Assembly (NCBI RefSeq): GCF_024171945.1
Contig: NZ_JAMTCR010000006.1
Location: 1 to 64,000, forward strand
From: Actinokineospora globicatena
GTDB taxonomy: Bacteria > Actinomycetota > Actinomycetes > Mycobacteriales > Pseudonocardiaceae
Reading direction: 5' to 3'
Length of the DNA stretch: 64,000 bases
Of the stretch, positions 25,037-32,177 are shown piece after piece; position 1 is the stretch's first letter, and each line of letters begins with the position of its first letter. The position numbers and the translations under genes were made by a program. Under the pieces are notes generated by a model. The model had not been told where the DNA came from. It did not search any database and saw only the letters and a list, made by a program, of their open reading frames with translations.

Positions 25037-26845
25037 GTGAGAACCGCACAACGCCGCCGGATCGCTCTCGGGCTCGTCGTGGTGGGCACCATCGCCCTTG
25101 TCTACGCCGGGTACATGCTGACCGGCGGCAGGATGGATGTCGGCGACAAGACGTCGAGCATCGTCGGCGCGGTGATGGGGTTCTTGTCACTGGCGCTCGG
25201 TCTCATCTCACTCATCCTCCAAATGCGGGCCGTTCCGCCGCTGGACGAGACTCTCGCGGCTGTCGCAGGCGATACCGCCCGCCGGTGGCGCGATGAGTTG
25301 ACCACCCGCGGTATCGACCGGCCGCTCATGACCCGGTGGTCGACCGTGGGTGCGGGCACCGTTGAGGGGCGCGTGCTGCGGGACCGGGGCAGCGGCGACA
25401 TCACCGAGGTCGAAAGCCGGTGGCGGGAGCTCAAGCACCCGCTCCTGGTCGTCGTGGGCGCGCCCGGTGCGGGCAAGACATCGCTGCTCATGGTCTTGGT
25501 GGAGGCGTTGGCCCGCAACCACAGCCCCGGCGACCCCGTGCCCGTCATGCTCGACCTCTCCGCGTGGCCCAACAGCAACCTGCCCAAGTGGATCGTCGGG
25601 GAGGTCGCGAAGCAGTGGGGCGTGTCCGCCAAGACCGCGGCGGTGTTGTTCGACCGAGGCAAGGTCTTGCCGGTGCTCGATGGTTTGGACGAACTGCAAC
25701 CCAAGCGGCACAAGACCGCTGTGGAAACAATCTCCCAGTGGTCGGGTGGGGTTCGGCCCTGCGTCGTCGCGTGCCGTGTCAAGGAGTACCTGGAAGCGGT
25801 CGCCGCCTACGGCGAACAGATGGTGGGCGCCACCGTGGTGGAGGTGCAGCCGCTGGAGACCAAGGATGTCGCGGTCTACCTCAGCAGCAGCGCGTTGCCA
25901 TCGAACCGGTGGAGTGCGGTCGTCGAACACTGCGTCGAGGATCCCGAGGGTGATCTCGCCAAGGTCCTCCGCAGGCCGCTGATGGCCTACTTGGCCCGCA
26001 ACGCCTACCGCGATCCGTCGACCGACCCGACTGAACTGACCACGTTCTCGTCGAAAGCCGCGATAGAAAAGCATCTACTCAGCCGCTACATCCCCAGTAT
26101 GTACGACGAACGCCTGTGGTCGCACACCACATCCCGCTACACGACGGCGCAGGCCCTCAAGTGGCTGACCCCGCTGGCGGTCGACTCCCAGTACCACAGC
26201 TTGACGAACCGGAACCTCCCCGCGATCGGTTGGCACACCGCCGTCGGAGCATCGGCGATCGCGGGGCTGATCGGCTGGGCATCTCGCGGCCTGCTGCCGC
26301 CGACCGCGTTGACCGCGTTCGCGTTGGCCGCGACCTTTCTCGTGACCCTCGTCTGCGTTGGCGCGTTGATGGGCAAGGTGTCCTGGGGTATGGCTCTGTT
26401 TACCGGCTTCCCCGGCGTTGCTGTGATTGTCGGGTCGATGACGTGGTGGCACATCCCTGTGGCCGTAGCGACTCTTGTTGGTCTGGTCGCGGTGGGTGGC
26501 ATCAGCGCGCGGGCCGGTCCTGAAACGGTGCGGAAGGCGCGATGGATCTATCCGGCTCTGGCTGTCGCTGTCGTGATAGCCGCACCGGTGGTGCTTCTGG
26601 TGTTGGCGTCGAACAGTGTCGAGGTCCTGATCGGGTACGCGGCCATGGGGGCCGTGGTTTTGCTGGTCATCTTCCTGCTACCGCTCCTGCGTTACCTCAA
26701 CTACGCCATGGCTGCGCTGCTCGGGCGTGTGCCGTGGCGGCCTGAGGAGTTCCTCCGCGACGCGCATCGGCGAGGGGTGTTGCGCAAGACGGGCGATGGC
26801 TACCGGTTCCGGCACGAGTACCTGCGTGACTACCTGGCCCCGTGA
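25037..26845 (+). CDS. membrane-anchored NACHT-type STAND NTPase
   Basis: A 602-residue protein. Two N-terminal transmembrane helices (about 8-28 and 42-62) precede a NACHT NTPase: Walker A GAPGAGKTSLL (141-151) and Walker B with the NACHT signature VLPVLDGLDELQ (210-221). Sensor-like CRVKEYLEAV lies near 250, and the helical domain reaches about 385. Residues 400-562 hold about six more transmembrane helices, and the end (GYRFRHEYLRDYLAP) is the usual NACHT winged-helix close. There is no leucine-rich, TPR or WD sensor and no obvious nuclease effector, so the membrane part is the only candidate effector. STAND NTPases often signal or defend against phage; a role here is inference. GGAGG lies nine bases before GTG 25037. 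Its stop abuts the convergent stop of the next gene. Confidence 0.88.
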   Translation: MRTAQRRRIALGLVVVGTIALVYAGYMLTGGRMDVGDKTSSIVGAVMGFLSLALGLISLILQMRAVPPLDETLAAVAGDTARRWRDELTTRGIDRPLMTRWSTVGAGTVEGRVLRDRGSGDITEVESRWRELKHPLLVVVGAPGAGKTSLLMVLVEALARNHSPGDPVPVMLDLSAWPNSNLPKWIVGEVAKQWGVSAKTAAVLFDRGKVLPVLDGLDELQPKRHKTAVETISQWSGGVRPCVVACRVKEYLEAVAAYGEQMVGATVVEVQPLETKDVAVYLSSSALPSNRWSAVVEHCVEDPEGDLAKVLRRPLMAYLARNAYRDPSTDPTELTTFSSKAAIEKHLLSRYIPSMYDERLWSHTTSRYTTAQALKWLTPLAVDSQYHSLTNRNLPAIGWHTAVGASAIAGLIGWASRGLLPPTALTAFALAATFLVTLVCVGALMGKVSWGMALFTGFPGVAVIVGSMTWWHIPVAVATLVGLVAVGGISARAGPETVRKARWIYPALAVAVVIAAPVVLLVLASNSVEVLIGYAAMGAVVLLVIFLLPLLRYLNYAMAALLGRVPWRPEEFLRDAHRRGVLRKTGDGYRFRHEYLRDYLAP

Positions 26846-27943
26846 TCAGCGGCGGAAGAGGCTGCGGGCGATGATTTCGCGTTGGATTTCTGAGGTGCCT
26901 TCGTAGATGCGGGGGGCGCGGACTTCTCGGTAGAGGTGTTCGAGGAGGTGGCCGCGTTCCAGGGCTTGGGCGCCGTGGACCTGGATGGCCAGGTCTACGG
27001 CTTGTTGGGCTGTTTCGGTTGCGAAGAGCTTGGCCATGGCGGAGCGGGCGGCGGTGGTGCCGGGGGCGGCGTCGTAGGCGGTGGCGGCGTCGTGGACTAG
27101 GAGGCGGGCGGCGTGCAGGCGGGTGGCGACGTCGGCCAGTTGGTGGGTGATGCCCTGGAAGGCGGACAGGGGTTTGCCGAAGGCCTCGCGGTGGGTGGCG
27201 TGGGTGACGGCGGCGTCGAGGGCGGCCTGGGCCATGCCGACGGCGAAGGCGCCGACGCTGGGGCGGAACATGTCCAGGGTGCGCATGGCCACGGTCCAGC
27301 CGCCGTCGAGGTCGCCGAGGATGTTGGCGCGGGGGACGCGGGCGTCGGTGAAGCGCAGGCGGCCGATGGCGTGGGGCGAGATCAGGTCCAGCGGGTCGCC
27401 GTCGAGTCCCGGGGTGTCGCGGGGGACGGCGAACGCGGTGATGCCCTTGGCGCCGGTGTCGCTGGTGCGGGCGAACACGGAGTAGACGTCGGCCTCGGGG
27501 GCGTGCGAGATGTAGGTTTTCTCGCCGGTCAGCAGGAAGTCGTCGCCGTCGGGGACGGCGCGCAGGCTCAGGTGGGCCGCGTCGGAGCCCGCTCCCGGCT
27601 CGGTCAGGGCGAACCCGACAGCAGCGTCACCGGCGGCGATCCGGGGGATCCACGCGTCAACCAATTCCTGACTGCCCGCCAGCACGATCGGATACGCGCC
27701 CAACCCCTGCAACGCGAACGCCGTCTCCGCTTCCGTGCAGTGCCGGGCGAGCGCCTCCCGGATCGCGCACAGCACCACCGCTTTGGCGGGCCGGTCGAAG
27801 ATCTCCGCCAGCACACCGTGTTCAGCCAACGCCTTGAGCAGCCCCCGGTTCAACCGCCCCGGCGTACCGCTCTCCGCCGCTGTCCTCAGTGGACCTTGAG
27901 CCAGCTCCGCGCACCGCGCGCCCAGCTCATCCAGCTCGGTCAT
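26846..27943 (-). CDS. acyl-CoA dehydrogenase family protein
   Basis: A 365-residue flavoprotein. Typical motifs are GFALTEPGAGSDAAHLSLRA, GDDFLLTGEKTYISHAPEAD (FAD/substrate region) and the C-terminal EVRAPRIYEGTSEIQREIIA with the likely catalytic glutamate in YEGT. It is the last gene of a coupled minus-strand operon for anthraniloyl-CoA breakdown, so it should oxidise a linear or alicyclic CoA-thioester intermediate after ring opening. ATG 27943 has GGAAGG upstream and overlaps the ridA end by 17 bases. Substrate is inferred from context only. Confidence 0.87.
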   Translation of the reverse strand: MTELDELGARCAELAQGPLRTAAESGTPGRLNRGLLKALAEHGVLAEIFDRPAKAVVLCAIREALARHCTEAETAFALQGLGAYPIVLAGSQELVDAWIPRIAAGDAAVGFALTEPGAGSDAAHLSLRAVPDGDDFLLTGEKTYISHAPEADVYSVFARTSDTGAKGITAFAVPRDTPGLDGDPLDLISPHAIGRLRFTDARVPRANILGDLDGGWTVAMRTLDMFRPSVGAFAVGMAQAALDAAVTHATHREAFGKPLSAFQGITHQLADVATRLHAARLLVHDAATAYDAAPGTTAARSAMAKLFATETAQQAVDLAIQVHGAQALERGHLLEHLYREVRAPRIYEGTSEIQREIIARSLFRR

Positions 27944-28361
27944 CAGGGGCACCTTCCGCGGCGGGGATGACGGCGGTCGCGACCAGTTCGATCATCGCTT
28001 CGTCGTCGAAGAGTTGGGTCACGCCGAGCAGCGCCACCGCTGGGTAGTGACGGCCGAAGTGCTTGCGCCACAACGGCCCCAGCTCCGGCAGCGCTGCCTT
28101 GTACGCGGCGACATCGGTGACGTAGATGATGAACGACACCAGGTGCTCGGCCCGGGACCCCGCGGCCTCCAACGCCAGCACGACATTGCCCGCGGCTTGG
28201 TCGAACTGAGCGGCCATGCCCGAGCCGACGATCGCGCCCGTGCTGTCCTGCGCCGTCTGACCACCGAGGTGAACGGTGCTCCCCGGCGCGGCGACGACGG
28301 CGTGGGCGAAGCCGACCGGCGGCGCCAGGTCGGGGGCGGTGACGATCCTGTGTGGAGTCAT
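27927..28361 (-). CDS. RidA-family imine/enamine deaminase
   Basis: A 144-residue YjgF/RidA-like protein with VHLGGQTAQDSTGAIVG, FDQAAGNVVLALEAAGS, VSFIIYVTD and the late HYPAVALLGVTQLFDD. RidA proteins hydrolyse reactive enamines or imines to ketones and ammonia. In an anthraniloyl-CoA operon this is a sensible way to remove the ring amino group once it becomes an enamine after reduction. That assignment is inference. ATG 28361 overlaps the crotonase stop in ATGA. Confidence 0.85.
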   Translation of the reverse strand: MTPHRIVTAPDLAPPVGFAHAVVAAPGSTVHLGGQTAQDSTGAIVGSGMAAQFDQAAGNVVLALEAAGSRAEHLVSFIIYVTDVAAYKAALPELGPLWRKHFGRHYPAVALLGVTQLFDDEAMIELVATAVIPAAEGAPDDRAG

Positions 28362-29176
28362 CGGCCCCGCCACACCGGCTTGCGCCCAGCCGACCAGGCC
28401 GCGTAGAACTCGGCGTGGTCGGTGGACTTCATCAGCAGGGCCTGGCTGATCGCCTCCAGTTCGATCGACGACGCGAGGTCCAGGTCCTGCTCGCGCGTCA
28501 ACAGAACCTTCGTCATCGAGTACGCCAACGCCGGCCCCTCCGAGAGCCTGCGCGCCAGGGACGCGGCAGCGGCGGGCAAGTCGTCCACGACCGTCCCCAA
28601 GCCCAACTGCTCGGCCCGGGCCGCGTCGACCTTCTCGCCCAGGATCAGCAACTCCGTCGCCCGACCGAGGCCGATCAGGCGCGGCAGCAGGTAGGCCGAT
28701 CCCATGTCCGCCCCGGCGAGCCCGACCTTGGTGAACAGGAACGCGAACGTCGCCTCCTTCGCCAGCAACCGGAAATCCGCCGCCAGCGCCAGCACCGACC
28801 CCGCGCCCGCAGCGACCCCGTTCACCGCCGCGATCACCGGCATCGGGCACTCCCGCAGCGCGCGCACGACCGCGCCGGTCATCCGGGTGAACTCCAGCAG
28901 CTCGGCCGCCGCCATCGACTGGAGCTCGCCGATGATCTCCTCGACGTCGCCGCCCGAGCAGAAGCCGCGCCCGGTTCCCTGGAGCACCAACACCTTCGCG
29001 TCACCGCGGTGCGGCAGCTCGGCCACCAGGTCGCGCAGGTCCGCGTAGACGTCGAAGGTCAGCGCGTTCAGCTTCTCCGGTCGGTCCAGGGTCACCGTCG
29101 CGACCCCGTCCACCACGGTGAACCCGAAGTGGCCCCACTCGCCGGTCACCCCAGGCGACGCCCGGAACGGGCTCAT
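28358..29176 (-). CDS. enoyl-CoA hydratase/isomerase (crotonase) family
   Basis: A 272-residue crotonase. The oxyanion-hole segments are GRGFCSGGDVEEI and AVNGVAAGAGSVLALAAD. The usual catalytic Glu region reads TKVGLAGADMGSAYLLPRL, with Asp rather than Glu, a pattern I associate with ring-hydrolysing or hydratase relatives of aromatic CoA pathways. The likely job is hydration or hydrolytic ring opening of the reduced anthraniloyl-CoA product. GGAGGG precedes ATG 29176; the stop overlaps ridA by four bases. Confidence 0.88.
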   Translation of the reverse strand: MSPFRASPGVTGEWGHFGFTVVDGVATVTLDRPEKLNALTFDVYADLRDLVAELPHRGDAKVLVLQGTGRGFCSGGDVEEIIGELQSMAAAELLEFTRMTGAVVRALRECPMPVIAAVNGVAAGAGSVLALAADFRLLAKEATFAFLFTKVGLAGADMGSAYLLPRLIGLGRATELLILGEKVDAARAEQLGLGTVVDDLPAAAASLARRLSEGPALAYSMTKVLLTREQDLDLASSIELEAISQALLMKSTDHAEFYAAWSAGRKPVWRGR

Positions 29177-29195
29177 CGAATCCCTCCAACACCGG

Positions 29196-29882
29196 TCACT
29201 GGACTCCTCCTCCGTCGAGCACGAGCGACTGCCCGTTGACCGCGCCCGCGTGCGGCGCGGCCAGGAACTCCACCGCGAACGCCACCTCGTCCGGCTCCAG
29301 CAGCCGCCCCAGTGGCGACGCCGACGCCAGCGCGGCCTCCGCGTCGCCCGGGGTGCGGCCGGTGCGGTCGACGATGGTGCGCACCGCCTCGGCGGCGATG
29401 TCGGTGCGGGTGAACGTCGGGCAGACCGCGTTCGACGTCACCCCTGTCCCGGCGACCTCGGCGGCGACCGCGCGCATCAGCCCGATCGCGGCGTGCTTGG
29501 CCGACGAGTACGCGGCGGTGTAGCGCTGGCCGACCTTGCCCGCCGTCGACGCCACGAACACGACCCGGCCGCTGTCGCGCTCCAGCATCCCCGGTAACAC
29601 CGCCCGCGTGCACAAGAACCCGCCCAGCGCGTTCACGTCGTGCTGCGTGCGCCACTGCGCCACCGTGGTCTTGCCCAGCGGCGCGCTCGACGCGATCCCG
29701 GCGTTGTTCACCAGCACGTCGACCGGTCCCAGGTCGGCGAACAGCGCCGTCACCGCCGCCTCGTCGGTGATGTCGCAGTCGGCTCGCCCCAGTGCGAACA
29801 CCTCGTCGCCCGCGGCGCGGAACCGGGCGGCCACGGCCGCGCCGATGCCCCGGGTACCGCCGGTGACCACGACCCGTCTCAT
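29196..29882 (-). CDS. short-chain dehydrogenase/reductase
   Basis: A 228-residue SDR. The cofactor site is VVVTGGTRGIGAAVAARF, and the aspartate in GRADCDITD leaves NAD versus NADP undecided. NNAG lies in DVLVNNAGIASSAP, and the catalytic S-Y-K are in VFVASTAGKVGQRYTAAYSSA and KH. The end GQSLVLDGGG is typical. It probably oxidises a 3-hydroxyacyl-CoA or ring alcohol in the anthraniloyl-CoA branch. ATG 29882 overlaps the ligase stop in ATGA. Confidence 0.88.
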   Translation of the reverse strand: MRRVVVTGGTRGIGAAVAARFRAAGDEVFALGRADCDITDEAAVTALFADLGPVDVLVNNAGIASSAPLGKTTVAQWRTQHDVNALGGFLCTRAVLPGMLERDSGRVVFVASTAGKVGQRYTAAYSSAKHAAIGLMRAVAAEVAGTGVTSNAVCPTFTRTDIAAEAVRTIVDRTGRTPGDAEAALASASPLGRLLEPDEVAFAVEFLAAPHAGAVNGQSLVLDGGGVQ

Positions 29883-31405
29883 AGGGACACATCCAACGCG
29901 CGCAACGCCCTGCGGTCGAGCTTGCCGTTCGTGGTACGCGGGAGAGTGTCCACAAAGACCACTCGTTCGGGGGTCTTGTGCGGTGACAACCGCTCCCGGA
30001 CGTACAGCCGCAGGTCTTCCTCGGTGGCCTCCCCGGTGACCACCACGAACGCGTACGGCCGGATCAACCCGTCGCGGTTGTGCCCGAGGACGGCGCACTC
30101 CACGACGTCCGGGTGCCCGATCAGGCAGTGCTCGATCTCGCTCGGGGCGACCCAGATCCCGCTGACCTTCAACAGGTCGTCCGCGCGCCCCCGGTAGTGG
30201 AACTCGCCGTCAGGGTCCCGCGAAACCAAGTCTCCCGTGTGGACGGTGTCGCCACCGGGGAAGGTGACGGCCGACTTCGCGGGATCGCCGACGTACCCGG
30301 ACGCCACGGTGGCCCCGGTGATCTCCAGGGTCCCCACCTCGCCGTCGGGGACGTCGCTCCCGTCCGGGTCGACCACCCGGGCCGTGTAGCCGGGCACCAG
30401 CGAGCCGATGCTGCCCGACCGCGCCGTGCCCGGCCGGTTGGAGATGTAGATGTGGTACGCCTCCGACGAGCCGATCCCGTCGATCACCTCGACGCCGAAG
30501 GTGTTGTCCCACTTGCGGTGCAGCTCGGGCGGCAGCGCCTCGCCCGCCGATGTGCACAGCCGCAGGCAGCTCAGGTCCTGGTCGGCGGCCAGCGGGTGCG
30601 CGATCATCGCGGCCATCATCGTCGGCACGTTGACCAGCACGGTCGGCCGGTGCTCGGCGATCAACGCGAACACCCGCTCCGGCGTGGTGCGTTCCGGGAA
30701 CACGATCCCGGCCCCGCCGACACCGAACGGGAACAGCGCGGTCAGGTCGCGTGCGTAGCCGAAGAAGAGCTTCGGCACCGGCAACACGATGTCGTCCTCG
30801 GTCAGCCCCAGCACGCCGCGTGCGTACCACTCGTGGCTGTTGAGCGGACTCTGGAACCCGTGCGGGCAGGCTTTCGGCGCCCCGGTGCTCCCCGTGGTGA
30901 ACTTCCACAACACCACGTCGTCAGCACCGCGCGGCACCACATCCAAAGTGGACTCGGCTCCGGCGGCCAGGGCATCGAGGTCGTGTTCGTTGTCGCGTAA
31001 CTCCTGTCCGCCGACCACCAGCACGACCCGGTCGGCGATCCCCGCCTCGCGCAGGCGATCGAGCGTCAACGAGTCCGCGATCACCACCGTGGCCTCGGTG
31101 TACCCGAGGAAGTACGCGTAGTCCTTGGCCGTCAAGAACGTGTAGACCTCGGCGGTGACGGCACCGACCTTCTGCGCCGCGTACCAGGAGGCGACGAACT
31201 CCACGCCGTCGGACAGGGCTAGTAGCACCCGATCCCCTGGCCGGACCCCGAACGAGAGCAGCACGTTGCCGATCCGGTTGGTGAGCCCGGCGAGGTCGGC
31301 GTACGAGGTGGGGCCGGTCGGGCCGAGCAGGGCTGGGCGGTCCGACCGGCCGAGGTCGAGGTTGCGGTCCAGGAAGTGGTCGGCGAGGTTGAGCTGGGTG
31401 GGCAC
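29879..31405 (-). CDS. benzoate/2-aminobenzoate-CoA ligase
   Basis: A 508-residue AMP-forming acyl-CoA synthetase. Motifs: P-loop-like KFTTGSTGAPKACPHG, VPKLFFGYARDLTALFPFGV, GIGSSEAYHIYISNRPG (A5), HTGDLVSRDPDGEFHYRGRA (A8) and the catalytic lysine in TTNGKLDRRAL. The KLFFGYA and SSEAYHIY segments are characteristic of the benzoate-CoA ligase clade. With kynureninase nearby, the expected substrate is anthranilate, giving anthraniloyl-CoA. Start GTG 31405 has GGAG about six bases upstream. Substrate is inferred. Confidence 0.88.
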   Translation of the reverse strand: MPTQLNLADHFLDRNLDLGRSDRPALLGPTGPTSYADLAGLTNRIGNVLLSFGVRPGDRVLLALSDGVEFVASWYAAQKVGAVTAEVYTFLTAKDYAYFLGYTEATVVIADSLTLDRLREAGIADRVVLVVGGQELRDNEHDLDALAAGAESTLDVVPRGADDVVLWKFTTGSTGAPKACPHGFQSPLNSHEWYARGVLGLTEDDIVLPVPKLFFGYARDLTALFPFGVGGAGIVFPERTTPERVFALIAEHRPTVLVNVPTMMAAMIAHPLAADQDLSCLRLCTSAGEALPPELHRKWDNTFGVEVIDGIGSSEAYHIYISNRPGTARSGSIGSLVPGYTARVVDPDGSDVPDGEVGTLEITGATVASGYVGDPAKSAVTFPGGDTVHTGDLVSRDPDGEFHYRGRADDLLKVSGIWVAPSEIEHCLIGHPDVVECAVLGHNRDGLIRPYAFVVVTGEATEEDLRLYVRERLSPHKTPERVVFVDTLPRTTNGKLDRRALRALDVSL

Positions 31406-31415
31406 CGGGCTCCTC

Positions 31416-32177
31416 TCAACGCACGTGGTCGTGGCAGGCGGCCCGGATGGCCTCGACCAGCAGGTCGGTCAGCCGGGCGAACGTGTCGTGCCCCTCGGCG
31501 GCGCTGGCCTCCGCCGGGGCGCCGCAGTAGGCGTCGGTCATGCCCATCTCGTGGAAGCCGTGCGCCCCAGCACCCATCGCGGCGGGCATGTCGACCCGCA
31601 CCGGCGGAAGGCTTGCCATGGCTGCGGTATCGACCAGGTGTGGGTGGTCGGCGAGCACGAGCGAGGTCTCGTAGCGGCCCGCGTGGCAGGACCCGGACTG
31701 GAACTCCTCGGTCAACCGGGCGACGGCCGCGCGGCGCAGCAGGTCGAGATAGGACGTCTGGATTTCCTTGTCGGCCAGGGTCTTCACCGCTGTCCGCAGC
31801 GCGCTCACGTGGCCGGGCTCGAAGTGGTTGTTGACGATGACCACCCGGGGGAAGCCCTGGGCGGCCAATGACGAGCAGATCTCGACCACCAGCGCGTGCA
31901 GCGTCTCCGCGCTGATCCCGACCGCTCCCGCGAACGCCGACCCGAACTCGGTCACCCCGTAAGAGAGCGTGGGCAGGATCTTCACCGTGATCGCCGGGTC
32001 GTCGGCGAACAGGTCCGCCGCCCGCGCGCACATGCCTGCGGAGATGATCGGGTCGGTGTCCAGTGGCGCGTGCGGACCGTGTGGTTCCACCGCGCCGACC
32101 GGCAGCAGCAGAACGGTCGTGTTCTCCCGCAGTGCGGCGGCTTGTGGTGAGGTGAGGTCGGCGAACTGGTGGCTCAC
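31416..32177 (-). CDS. creatininase-family amidohydrolase (candidate formylkynurenine formamidase)
   Basis: A 253-residue protein of the creatininase/MftE/ArfB superfamily. The metal site starts in LPVGAVEPHGPHAPLDTD (Glu, His, Asp). NNHFEPGH replaces the common NGHGGN, and CHAGRYETSLVL replaces HAGEXETS, so one metal or catalytic glutamate is altered to Arg or Tyr. ArfB of this family removes formyl groups from amines. No classical KynB is present although TDO and kynureninase are, so this gene may supply the formamidase; it could instead act on a later amide. Start GTG 32177 overlaps the upstream stop in GTGA. Confidence 0.8.
   Translation of the reverse strand: MSHQFADLTSPQAAALRENTTVLLLPVGAVEPHGPHAPLDTDPIISAGMCARAADLFADDPAITVKILPTLSYGVTEFGSAFAGAVGISAETLHALVVEICSSLAAQGFPRVVIVNNHFEPGHVSALRTAVKTLADKEIQTSYLDLLRRAAVARLTEEFQSGSCHAGRYETSLVLADHPHLVDTAAMASLPPVRVDMPAAMGAGAHGFHEMGMTDAYCGAPAEASAAEGHDTFARLTDLLVEAIRAACHDHVR

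Noticed and set aside
32174..32177. Frameshift at the end of the monooxygenase-reductase
   Set aside because: The next gene starts in a regular GTGA overlap and continues as a full creatininase-family protein, so the short end is not explained by a lost reading frame.
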